From an uncultured Lachnospiraceae bacterium (GTDB lineage Bacteria > Bacillota > Clostridia > Lachnospirales > Lachnospiraceae): 39,925 nt of DNA. Below the pieces are notes generated by a model that was not told the origin of the DNA, searched no databases, and was given only the letters and a program-made list of their open reading frames with translations. This document shows, piece by piece, positions 24,267-32,207 of this stretch (positions within the stretch are counted from its first letter, which is position 1; each line of letters begins with the position of its first letter). The DNA lies in the NCBI GenBank assembly GCA_900554205.1, contig USGM01000013.1:1-39925 (forward strand), in the 5' to 3' direction. The translations under genes were made by a program, and so were the position numbers.

Positions 24267-25649
24267 CTATGCATTGGTTTTACTGTTTACCTCTGCGTCC
24301 ATTATATTATCCCTCGTAATATTCTTCAACCATTTCTCACTCTTATACCGCCGGATAACCCACGGCCATTTCACAAATTCGTCCGTACAGAGCAGGAAGT
24401 ACACCCAGAGCACAGGAAGCTTCAGGACAAACGCTGCGAAAAATCCAAGCGGCACGGCATAACCCCACATATCTATCGTATCGCAGATGAAGCCGAAGCG
24501 GCTGTCTCCGCCCGCGCGGAAAACGCCCGCGATCAAGGTCGTATTCACTGCGGCACCCATGACATAATAAGAATTAATCAGCAGCATATATTTCAGATAG
24601 TGCATGGCTGTGTCCGTCAGGTCGACAAAACGCAGGACAAACGGTGTCGCGCAGAGAATGAGGATGCCTCCGATTGCGCCGCTCACAACGGTCAGCTTTA
24701 TTGCACTTTTCACGCATTTCCTTGCTTCCTCCATCTTCCCCTCACCCATGATATTGCCCAGCAGAATACCGCTGCCGCTGGCAACGCCGAAGCAGAGCGT
24801 GGTTCCAAAGCTGCGCACCACTGTCACGATGGAATTTGCCGCCACCGCGTCATTTCCGAGATGCCCGAGAATCACGGAATACATGGAGAACGCTGTTCCC
24901 CATACAATATCATTCGCAAGCGCAGGCAGCGACAGCTTGACAAAATCTGCAAAAAGCACCTTATTGCGCAGGAATATGTATGCGGGATTCAGGCGGACGT
25001 CCTTGCTCCGCAGCGAAACGACGATGCACGCCAGCAATTCGATCAGACGGGATGCAGAGGTTGCAATCGCAACGCCCAGAACCCCCAGCTTCGGCATGCC
25101 AAAAAGTCCGAAAATGAATACCGCATTTAAAAAGATATTGAGTACAAATGCCAGCATATTCAATGCCATGCTGATCTTTACCCTTCCGATGCTCCTTAAA
25201 ATAGAAAGGTAAACCTCCGTTATGCCCCAGCAAAGATAGGCAACGCTCAGCACCCTGAGATAAGAAGCGCCGTAGGCGATCAGCTCCGCGTCCTTTGTAA
25301 AAAGCTTCATAAGCAGCTCCGGACAGCCAAGCGCAAGGATGGCGAACAGCAGCGAAAAGCCCATCGAAAAGCGGAGCGCTATTCCCTCAACGGCTCGGAT
25401 TGCCTGAAAATCCTTTTTTCCATAATATTGTGCGCACAGCATGGTTGCGCCCGTTCCCAGCCCATAAAAGACCATGAAAAGTATATTAGTGTACTGCGTC
25501 GCCAGAGATACCGCCGAAATCGCCGACTGGCTCACATAGTTCAGCATAATAACGTCGGCGGAGCTCACCGCCGCACTCAGCAGATTCTGCACCACAATCG
25601 GCAGCGTCAGCTTAAAAATTTTCTTTGTCATTTCAGACCGTGTATTCAT
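24267..25649 (-). CDS. MATE-family efflux transporter
   Basis: 460 residues with about twelve helices. Typical opening is MTKKIFKLTLPIVVQNLLSA with DVIMLNYVSQ, and the second half has LANDIVWGTAFSMYSVILGHLG. The ATG at 25649 follows GAGGAA; an upstream extension of the frame runs into the tRNA-Lys terminator and is not coding. It heads the operon with an SGNH esterase, the tocopherol-cyclase-like gene and the 59-residue protein. It has low obvious similarity to the other MATE gene in this window (14018-15412), so they are not a recent duplication. Confidence 0.92.
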   Translation of the reverse strand: MNTRSEMTKKIFKLTLPIVVQNLLSAAVSSADVIMLNYVSQSAISAVSLATQYTNILFMVFYGLGTGATMLCAQYYGKKDFQAIRAVEGIALRFSMGFSLLFAILALGCPELLMKLFTKDAELIAYGASYLRVLSVAYLCWGITEVYLSILRSIGRVKISMALNMLAFVLNIFLNAVFIFGLFGMPKLGVLGVAIATSASRLIELLACIVVSLRSKDVRLNPAYIFLRNKVLFADFVKLSLPALANDIVWGTAFSMYSVILGHLGNDAVAANSIVTVVRSFGTTLCFGVASGSGILLGNIMGEGKMEEARKCVKSAIKLTVVSGAIGGILILCATPFVLRFVDLTDTAMHYLKYMLLINSYYVMGAAVNTTLIAGVFRAGGDSRFGFICDTIDMWGYAVPLGFFAAFVLKLPVLWVYFLLCTDEFVKWPWVIRRYKSEKWLKNITRDNIMDAEVNSKTNA

Positions 25650-25704
25650 TACTGATTCCTCTTCCCATATCACCGTTTGCCGGATAATAAATTCCTTTTT
25701 TGTA

Positions 25705-25746
25705 CAAAAAAAAGCCCCAAACTCGTCTATTAGCAAGCCTAGGACT
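25705..25746 (-). terminator. Terminator of tRNA-Lys
   Basis: On the minus strand an imperfect 12-bp stem with several G-T pairs (AGTCCTAGGCTT against GAGTTTGGGGCT) is followed by eight T residues. Confidence 0.75.
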
Positions 25747-25752
25747 TCTAAG

Positions 25753-25825
25753 TGCACCGCCAGGGGCTCGAACCCTGGACACCCTGATTAAGAGTCAGGT
25801 GCTCTACCAACTGAGCTAGCGGTGC
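25753..25825 (-). tRNA. tRNA-Lys (anticodon CTT)
   Basis: Complete 73-base cloverleaf: acceptor GCACCGC/GCGGTGC with discriminator A, D-arm with AGCTCAGTTGGTAGAGC, anticodon stem CCTGA/TCAGG around loop CTCTTAA, and T-arm CCAGGGTTCGAGCCCTGG. CCA is not encoded. It has its own promoter and terminator. Confidence 0.97.
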
Positions 25826-25857
25826 ATTTGCTTTGTTTCCCTCACAACGCAAGAGTT

Positions 25858-25886
25858 ATTATAGTACATGCTTTTGAAAAATGCAA
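25858..25886 (-). promoter_or_regulatory. Promoter of tRNA-Lys
   Basis: On the minus strand, TTGCAT (25881-25886), 17-base spacer and a perfect TATAAT (25858-25863), about 33 bases before the tRNA 5' end. Confidence 0.8.
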
Positions 25887-25931
25887 TACCTTTTTTCAAA
25901 TTTTTTTAAAAAATTTCAAAAATACCGTAAA

Positions 25932-25959
25932 CTGGCGGTTTTGGGCGTAAAACCGCCAG
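25932..25959 (-). terminator. Terminator of the sugar ABC operon
   Basis: Perfect 11-bp stem CTGGCGGTTTT/AAAACCGCCAG with a 6-base loop, followed on the minus strand by TTTACGGTATTTTT. It lies about 50 bases after the last permease gene. Confidence 0.8.
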
Positions 25960-26009
25960 CTACAATTTATGAAATTTGCTATACCGAACCCTTCTGACGG
26001 TCAAACCGA

Positions 26010-26873
26010 CTATCCCTTCACCGCACCGCTGACGCCCTCCGCGTAATATTTCTGTGTGCACATGAACAGCGTCGCTATCGGTATGGAAATAACCACCGCT
26101 GCCGCCGCAAAGCTGCAGAACCACTGGTCTATGTATTCCCTGTCAAGCATCTGGTACATACCCACCGCAACCGTGTAATAGTCCTTGTTCGGCCCGCAGA
26201 GCACCTTGGCGAGCATGAAATCCTTAAACGGCCCCGCAAAGGATGTCAGCAGCGTATACACAACGATCGGTTTGGAGAGCGGCATAATGATCTTTGTCAG
26301 CACATGCCATCTTGTCGCACCGTCTATCAGCGCCGCTTCGTCCAGCGCGATCGGTATGGTATCGAAAAAGCCCTTCGCCACATGATAGCCGACACCCGCT
26401 CCGCCGGCATATACCGCCACCATGGCGACACGCAGCATAGGACCGCCCGTCCAGCCGAGCATCTTTATGATATAGTACACTGCAATCATGGACATGAAGC
26501 CCGGAAAGAGGTGTATAATCATCGCGGCATTCATCAGCGTCTTTCTCGACCGGAACCGCAGCCTCGACAGCGTATACGCAACCGACACGACGAAAAAGGT
26601 AGAGATCAGGCAGCTCACGACTGCCACAATCAGCGTGTTCAGCATCATCTGCGGAAAGTTAAACACAGAGAAGTCTGTGAACAGCTTGACATAATTATCC
26701 CATGTATAACTGGTCGGGAAAAATGTCGAGCTGTAGGAACCCTTTGTCCCGCGAAAGCTTGTGAGCAGCACCCAGAACAGCGGGATCAGCCAGACGAAGG
26801 CGAGCGCAGCCAGAACAATATGTGCCAACACAACGAGGATTCTCTTCTTCAAAGGTCTTTTTCTCTTTTTCAT
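26010..26873 (-). CDS. Sugar ABC transporter permease, MalG type
   Basis: 287 residues with six membrane helices and the cytoplasmic EAA loop (EAALIDGATRWHVLTKIIMPL) that docks on the ATPase. It belongs to CUT1-type carbohydrate importers. Its ATG overlaps the stop of the upstream permease gene by four bases (ATGA), showing translational coupling. No ATPase gene follows; CUT1 systems in Firmicutes often share one encoded elsewhere (MsmK type). Confidence 0.94.
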   Translation of the reverse strand: MKKRKRPLKKRILVVLAHIVLAALAFVWLIPLFWVLLTSFRGTKGSYSSTFFPTSYTWDNYVKLFTDFSVFNFPQMMLNTLIVAVVSCLISTFFVVSVAYTLSRLRFRSRKTLMNAAMIIHLFPGFMSMIAVYYIIKMLGWTGGPMLRVAMVAVYAGGAGVGYHVAKGFFDTIPIALDEAALIDGATRWHVLTKIIMPLSKPIVVYTLLTSFAGPFKDFMLAKVLCGPNKDYYTVAVGMYQMLDREYIDQWFCSFAAAAVVISIPIATLFMCTQKYYAEGVSGAVKG

Positions 26874-28243
26874 CGGAAGCCCTCCTCATTCTTGTAGGAG
26901 CCGCTATGGCGGAAGGTCAGCAGCGAGACGATGCTCAGCGTGATAAATGTCATGATACCCACGACAGCGCCGACATCGTAAAACTGGTTATCGATCGTCA
27001 GCTTATACAGCCATGTGACCAGCAGATCCGTCTTTCCCGCTGTGGATTCCACTGGACGCGGCGCACCGCAGGAGGTCAGGAAAATAACATTAAAGTTGTT
27101 GACGTTGCCCGTAAAGGTTGTGATCAGATACGGTGTCGTCACGAACAACATGTACGGCAGCGTGATCTTACGGAAGGTCATGACCGGCCCCGCTCCGTCC
27201 ACTCTCGCGGAATCATACAGCTCCTGCGGAATGTTCTGCAAAATGCCGGTGATCTGCAAGAGTGCGTACGGAACGCCGACCCATATGTTGATCAGAACGA
27301 CCGTCACACGCGCCCACATAGTATTTGTAAAGAAGGGCAGAGATTCCTTCGCGCCGAGAAGCCCCATGTTACGCAGCAGTACATTGACTGCGCCCTCCGG
27401 CTGAAGCATCTGCCTGATAATCAGCAGGGTGACGAAATGCGGCACCGCAACTGTCAGTACAAAGCAAAACCTCCAGAACTTTTTCCCTCTGATTTCTTTC
27501 CAGTTGATGAACAGGGACAGAAGCATTCCGAATATGTAATTGGAAAAGGTTGCGAGAACCGCCCACACAAGCGTCCATCCCAGAACAGGCCAGAAGGTCT
27601 TTCCAAGACTGCCGCCCATGCTCAGCATACGCTTAAAGTTTTTCAGCCCGACCCAGTCAAAGAGCACCAGCTTATTATCCGTGACGCTGTAATTGGTAAA
27701 TGCCATACTCATCATAAAGATCAGCGGCAGCACGGTAAATGCCAGCACACCGGCGATCGGGAACGACAGCAGCGTCTTGTGCAGATTGTTGTTGAAAAGC
27801 TCCCTGACCTCCTCGCGGAAGGACGGAACCGGCTTTCCTTCCTTATACAGCGTTTCCGCACGGTATGCGCTCTTCATCGAACAGCACATAATCACTATGC
27901 CAAAAACCAATACAGCAACCGTGATGATTCCGTAGAGGAGAATAACCAGCGATCTGTCTCCGTCCGTATACTCATACAGGCTTTTCGCCTCGTTCCAGAC
28001 CTTCTGCTGCGCCACATCCCCGAGCGTAACCAGCTTTTCCAAGTTGTACAGACCGTTCCTTATCATATACAGGACAACAAATACCTCTGCCGCCAGATAA
28101 AGGATTCCCTTTATCAGCTGTCCCCGGACGGCGCTGCCCAGTCCGCAGATAACTGCGGACAGGTAGACCAGCGGAGACCCGCTTTTCAGCGCCTGTACAA
28201 GCCCATATTTATTTTGTGCTTTTGTGTTCTTTGCTTTTCCCAT
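26870..28243 (-). CDS. Sugar ABC transporter permease, MalF type
   Basis: 457 residues. An N-terminal region with extra helices and a soluble part (to about residue 165) precedes the six-helix permease core. The EAA loop reads ELYDSARVDGAGPVMTFRKITLPY. The larger N-part is as in MalF proteins for maltodextrin-like sugars. I chose the ATG at 28243 because GAGG lies nine bases upstream; an ATG two codons earlier is too close to it. Upstream of that the frame overlaps the binding-protein gene and is not coding. It follows the binding-protein gene by 31 bases. Confidence 0.92.
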   Translation of the reverse strand: MGKAKNTKAQNKYGLVQALKSGSPLVYLSAVICGLGSAVRGQLIKGILYLAAEVFVVLYMIRNGLYNLEKLVTLGDVAQQKVWNEAKSLYEYTDGDRSLVILLYGIITVAVLVFGIVIMCCSMKSAYRAETLYKEGKPVPSFREEVRELFNNNLHKTLLSFPIAGVLAFTVLPLIFMMSMAFTNYSVTDNKLVLFDWVGLKNFKRMLSMGGSLGKTFWPVLGWTLVWAVLATFSNYIFGMLLSLFINWKEIRGKKFWRFCFVLTVAVPHFVTLLIIRQMLQPEGAVNVLLRNMGLLGAKESLPFFTNTMWARVTVVLINIWVGVPYALLQITGILQNIPQELYDSARVDGAGPVMTFRKITLPYMLFVTTPYLITTFTGNVNNFNVIFLTSCGAPRPVESTAGKTDLLVTWLYKLTIDNQFYDVGAVVGIMTFITLSIVSLLTFRHSGSYKNEEGFR

Positions 28244-28274
28244 AGACATCAGCCTCTTATCGATTATTCCCCAT

Positions 28275-29603
28275 TTATTCAACACCGGAACTATTTGCGG
28301 ACGTATTGAAAGCAGCCGTCTTCTCTGCCGCATTCGCATGTGTCACAACGCCGTCCCTGATCTCCGTGCCGAAGCTCTCGGCGGGCGTCCAGTAGTAAGA
28401 CATCTCCATAAATGCCGCTCTCGGCACTGCGACCTCGCTGACCGTCTCTGAATCCACCTTGCAGATGATGGAATCGGACAGCTCTGCCGTGAGCTTTGTA
28501 TTACAAGGCACATATCCTCTCAGCTCGTAATGTGCCTTCTGTGCATCATGGCTTCCCAGATACAGCGCAAGGTTCAGTGCGACCTCAGGGTACTTTGTCG
28601 TTGACTTTACGCCAACCGCCTTTGCGGAGGTGAACGGACGAAGCTGTGTATCCTTGCCGTTTAAACTAATGCTGGGAACAATCGCAACCCCATAGTTGTC
28701 TCCCAGAATCTCCTCTGTCTGCGCTGCCTGCCAGCTGCCGCAGAAATAAGCGTTCACAGAGCCCTCTCTCATCATGGCAATAGCATCTGCGGGCTCCGCA
28801 TTCACAAAGTTCTCATTTGCAACAAGGTCAACAAGATAGTCCGTCACAGCCACTGCGTTGTCGCCATCCAGCTTAATTCCTGCCTCTCTGCTGAAATTGC
28901 CGTTCTCATCCGTGAAGAAGGTACAGCCATTCGCAAGATAGAAGCATGCCAGATAGTAACCATTCGTGATCGGGCAGGCAACCTTACCCTTTTCCAGCAT
29001 CTTCTCCATGGACTTCACATCCTCGTCCGTGAAGACGCTCTTGTCATAATACATAAAATAAGTATCCGTTGTAATCGGAACTCCGTATACGCCGCCGTCA
29101 TAGGTAAGACAGTCCACCAGAGACTCCGGCGAATTTGCCTTCACCTCCTCCAGATACTTGCCGCCCAGCTCTGTCAGACAGTTCTCAGAGCAGAGGTTTT
29201 CGATGCCGGTCGAACCGTAGATAAACACGTCCGCCGCAGCCTCCATATCCTTCGGAACCTCCTTCTTCGCACTGGACTCGGTACATACTCCGTACTCGAA
29301 GGTGATGTTCCACTCAGGGTGAAGCTCATTGAACTGGTCGCACATTTTCACCAGCCATGCCCCGACCTCTGGATCCTGATCCTCCGAAGGGCTCCACACC
29401 GTCAGGCTGACATCGACCGGCTCCACCGTCTCTTCCTTTGAGCTTTCAGACTGTTCATTCTGTGCCGTTGAAACCGTGCCCACACTCTCATTTACATTGT
29501 CATTCGCAGCGCCAGTGGATGCTCCGCTTCCGCTGTTTCCGCAGCCTGCCATACCAAGCACCATTGCAGCCGCCATTGTAACTGCCAATACTTTCCTCTT
29601 CAT
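28275..29603 (-). CDS. Sugar ABC transporter substrate-binding lipoprotein (MalE-like)
   Basis: 442 residues. Signal peptide with lipobox GMAGC (lipidated Cys21), a Gly/Ser/Asn and Glu-rich linker, then a MalE-like two-lobe fold (LTVWSPSEDQDPEVGAWLVK; YGVPITTDTYFMYYDKSVF; FTSAKAVGVKSTTKYPEVALNLALYLGS). It captures an oligosaccharide, perhaps maltodextrin-like, outside the membrane. The ATG at 29603 follows AAGGAG at eight or nine bases. It is first gene of the importer operon, behind a strong promoter that carries the LacI-type half-sites. Confidence 0.93.
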   Translation of the reverse strand: MKRKVLAVTMAAAMVLGMAGCGNSGSGASTGAANDNVNESVGTVSTAQNEQSESSKEETVEPVDVSLTVWSPSEDQDPEVGAWLVKMCDQFNELHPEWNITFEYGVCTESSAKKEVPKDMEAAADVFIYGSTGIENLCSENCLTELGGKYLEEVKANSPESLVDCLTYDGGVYGVPITTDTYFMYYDKSVFTDEDVKSMEKMLEKGKVACPITNGYYLACFYLANGCTFFTDENGNFSREAGIKLDGDNAVAVTDYLVDLVANENFVNAEPADAIAMMREGSVNAYFCGSWQAAQTEEILGDNYGVAIVPSISLNGKDTQLRPFTSAKAVGVKSTTKYPEVALNLALYLGSHDAQKAHYELRGYVPCNTKLTAELSDSIICKVDSETVSEVAVPRAAFMEMSYYWTPAESFGTEIRDGVVTHANAAEKTAAFNTSANSSGVE

Positions 29604-29662
29604 AATTCCTTCTCCTTTTGAAAATCGTATCATTTCCGTTTTCGTGTTATCGGCGTGCACTC

Positions 29663-29686
29663 CGAAACACCCAAGATGCTGTTTCG
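29663..29686. promoter_or_regulatory. Putative LacI-type operator, importer side
   Basis: CGAAACA (29663-29669) and TGTTTCG (29680-29686) form an inverted repeat with a 10-base spacer. It lies just downstream of the importer promoter's -10 box, in the early transcribed region. Confidence 0.65.
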
Positions 29687-29700
29687 CTCTTGTTGAGCAA

Positions 29701-29729
29701 ATATTATCATTGTTTCCCTGACATGTCAA
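29701..29729 (-). promoter_or_regulatory. Promoter of the sugar importer operon
   Basis: On the minus strand, a perfect TTGACA (29724-29729), 17-base spacer, TAATAT (29701-29706). About 90 bases of leader precede the ATG at 29603. Confidence 0.85.
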
Positions 29730-29765
29730 CATATATTTGGAATTTTCAACAAATTATTTTTTATA

Positions 29766-29794
29766 TTGCATTATTGTTTGTGCAATGTTATTAT
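29766..29794 (+). promoter_or_regulatory. Promoter of the PHP phosphatase-regulator operon
   Basis: TTGCAT (29766-29771), 17-base spacer, TATTAT (29789-29794). The predicted start falls on the operator palindrome at 29801-29814. Confidence 0.8.
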
Positions 29795-29800
29795 ATTGTA

Positions 29801-29826
29801 CGAAACATGTTTCGGTAAGTGTTTCG
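29801..29826. promoter_or_regulatory. Putative LacI-type operator, regulator side
   Basis: CGAAACATGTTTCG (29801-29814) is a perfect palindrome of two TGTTTCG half-sites with no spacer. A third TGTTTCG follows at 29820-29826. The position, over the transcription start, fits autorepression. Confidence 0.75.
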
Positions 29827-29886
29827 GAGTATTGCTAATAAAAGAATATGAATATAGTTTCATGTTTCAAGAAACGGAGAAAACAT

Positions 29887-30666
29887 ATGAGAACAAATTA
29901 TCACACGCATACGCAGCGCTGCCTGCACGCTCAGGGCACTGAGGAGGATTATATCCGCGCCGCCGTCACCGGGGGCTTGAGTGTGCTCGGCTTTTCCGAT
30001 CACGCTCCCTTCCCCGATCACGACTTCGGTCTGAGAATGCCTTATTCGGAACTGGAGGAATATCTACGCTCGATCGACACATTGACTGCCAGATACTCTG
30101 CTGATATAATTCTGTACAAAGGTCTGGAAATCGAATATTTACCTGAATACTGCGATTATTACGAACAGCTTCTGACAGAAAAAGGGCTGGACTATCTCCT
30201 GCTCGGCGAGCATTTTTACCACGAGCGGCCGGGCGGCATACGCAACATCACGCAGGCAACAGACACTCTCACCTATATCGATTATGCCTGTGCCGTCGCC
30301 GATGCCATGAAAACCGGATTTTTTAAAGCAGTCGCCCATCCCGACATCTTTTCCATGAACAAATTTGCGTGGGATGCCAACTGTATCAGAGCCACGGAGA
30401 TCATCATCGATGCCGCCCTGACGACCGGCACCATGCTGGAATTTAATGCCAACGGCTTCCGGCGTGGCATCCACTCCTATCCGGACGGCGACCGCTATAT
30501 GTACCCGCACAGGGCATTCTGGACAAAGGTTGCCGAAACGGACATCCGCGTCATTGTCGGCTCGGACTGCCATAATCCTTCCCAGGTATGGGATGATGCC
30601 ACGGACAATGCCTATGCCTGTCTGAAGGAATACGGAATCACACCGCTTGAAAAAATAATTTTATAA
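29887..30666 (+). CDS. PHP-family phosphatase, histidinol-phosphatase-like
   Basis: 259 residues. The N-terminus RTNYHTHTQRC carries the first metal-binding His pair; GFSDHAPFPDH, GLEIEYLPEY, LLGEHFYH, AVAHPDIF and VGSDCHNP supply the rest. The fold and length match HisK-type histidinol phosphatases. Its place between a sugar importer and a LacI-type regulator, behind a shared operator set, suggests it may instead dephosphorylate a sugar phosphate; that is inference. The ATG at 29887 follows ACGGAG by seven bases. Confidence 0.85.
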   Translation: MRTNYHTHTQRCLHAQGTEEDYIRAAVTGGLSVLGFSDHAPFPDHDFGLRMPYSELEEYLRSIDTLTARYSADIILYKGLEIEYLPEYCDYYEQLLTEKGLDYLLLGEHFYHERPGGIRNITQATDTLTYIDYACAVADAMKTGFFKAVAHPDIFSMNKFAWDANCIRATEIIIDAALTTGTMLEFNANGFRRGIHSYPDGDRYMYPHRAFWTKVAETDIRVIVGSDCHNPSQVWDDATDNAYACLKEYGITPLEKIIL

Positions 30667-30689
30667 ATACAGAAAATGCGAGGGAACCC

Positions 30690-31700
30690 ATGAATATCAG
30701 AGATATTGCAAGAATAGCAAACGTCACTCCCGGTACTGTCTCCAAGGTGTTGAACAACTATCCCGACATCAGCGACGCGACGAGGCAGCATGTGCTGCAT
30801 ATTATAGAAGAATATCAGTACTCCCCTCACCAGAATGCAAAGTCAAAGGCTGCCAGCGCTCCTTCGCAGATCGGACTTGTCGTAGAGGGTGTGTACAATT
30901 CCTTATACAGCTCCCTGCAGGAAGAACTGTCCCGCAGACTGCATAATGCCGACTATACGATCATGTTTTTTAATGATAACTATTTCGTTCAGGACAAGCA
31001 CGAAAAGTTTCAGGAGCTTCTCTCCTATATAGACAGGCACAACCTTTGCGGTCTGATCTATATCGGCGGGAACTTTGAGCCGATCGAGCAGAAGCTGTTC
31101 GACACGCTTTCCTGCCCTACCATATTTGTCAATACGGTGCTGCCCGCCCAGATCGAGCAGACTACCTATTCCAGCATACAGGTCAATCACTTTGAAACCG
31201 CCTATGCCCAGATGAATTATCTGATCTCAAAGGGGCACACGCACATTGCAACCATGATTTCCTCCGCCGCAGACAACAGCGTGTACGGACTGCGTGCCAG
31301 AGGGTACCGGGCGGCGCTGTGTGAACAGGGTCTGAATGAGAATCTCTCCTTCTTCCTCGAGACGGACTATATCTTTCCGAGGGCTTACGAGGCGCTGAAA
31401 AAGCATCTCGCAGTACACCCGGAGACTACGGCGGTCTGCTGTGTAGCGGACATCATTGCACCTGCGGCAATCCGTGCTATCCACGATGCCGGAAAGATTC
31501 CCGGCAAGGATATTGAGATCATCGGTTGCGACGGCATAGAGATTATGAGCTATTGTGTGCCAAGCATCACCACCTTTGCCCAGCCGATGTCGGAGCTGAT
31601 CAACTATGTCTATGACCTGCTTCTCGGTCTGATCAGCGGTGACCGCCAGCATCAGCACATCACCTTCCAGACGCAGCTGATCAAGAACGAGTCCTGCTGA
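30690..31700 (+). CDS. LacI-family transcription regulator
   Basis: 336 residues. The N-terminal helix-turn-helix is textbook LacI (MNIRDIARIANVTPGTVSKVLN), followed by the hinge and a periplasmic-binding-protein-like sugar-sensing domain (QIGLVVEGVYNSLYSSL to FAQPMSELINYVYDLLLG). It is expected to be a dimer or tetramer that leaves its operators when a sugar binds. The TGTTTCG sites at 29663-29826 in both divergent promoters are the natural targets. GCGAGGG stands before the ATG. The last 20 bases overlap the convergent Fur-family gene. Confidence 0.94.
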   Translation: MNIRDIARIANVTPGTVSKVLNNYPDISDATRQHVLHIIEEYQYSPHQNAKSKAASAPSQIGLVVEGVYNSLYSSLQEELSRRLHNADYTIMFFNDNYFVQDKHEKFQELLSYIDRHNLCGLIYIGGNFEPIEQKLFDTLSCPTIFVNTVLPAQIEQTTYSSIQVNHFETAYAQMNYLISKGHTHIATMISSAADNSVYGLRARGYRAALCEQGLNENLSFFLETDYIFPRAYEALKKHLAVHPETTAVCCVADIIAPAAIRAIHDAGKIPGKDIEIIGCDGIEIMSYCVPSITTFAQPMSELINYVYDLLLGLISGDRQHQHITFQTQLIKNESC

Positions 31701-32178
31701 CCTGCTCCCTTTTCTGCCTTGCGCGCTGACAGTCCGCGCAATAACCGTATAGCTCCAGCTTATGACCGGTGATCGTAAAGTCACCGGTTTCTTTTCCCAC
31801 ATGAATATGCGTGAACGGACAGCTTTGCAGCGGGATTCTCTTATGGCAGTCGAGGCAGACCGCGTAATGCGTGTGTCCGCCTCTGTTCAACGCGTAGACC
31901 GCCGTATCGTCTCCCATCCAGACGGTCTTCTCCACAAGTCCCCGCTCCTCAAATGCAGAAAGAATACGGTAAATAGTCGAAGGCGCATACTCTTCACCCT
32001 GCATATCCCGGCACGCAAGCTGATAAATCTGCGCCGCGCTGACCGGCTCCGCCGCACTCCACAATATCTTATATACACTTTTACGCTGCTTTGTCCACTT
32101 TATCCCCTGCGGATACTCCGGCTCACCGAGACCGGTATATGCCGCCCCGCGGGCAGACAGCTTTGCGAGCTTATCCAT
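31681..32178 (-). CDS. Fur-family metal-responsive regulator
   Basis: 165 residues. An N-terminal winged helix (KWTKQRKSVYKIL to STIYRILSAFEERGLVEK) is followed by a metal-binding dimer domain. HTHYAVCLDCHKRI and LYGYCADCQ give the two CxxC pairs of the structural zinc site. Whether it senses iron, zinc, manganese or peroxide cannot be told. CGGAGG precedes the ATG. It lies 29 bases after a metal permease gene on the same strand, so it probably controls that operon through the dyad at 33070-33122. Confidence 0.9.
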   Translation of the reverse strand: MDKLAKLSARGAAYTGLGEPEYPQGIKWTKQRKSVYKILWSAAEPVSAAQIYQLACRDMQGEEYAPSTIYRILSAFEERGLVEKTVWMGDDTAVYALNRGGHTHYAVCLDCHKRIPLQSCPFTHIHVGKETGDFTITGHKLELYGYCADCQRARQKREQVSRTRS

Positions 32179-32207
32179 CTACATGCCTCCGTGTTTTTCA
32201 GAAAAAC

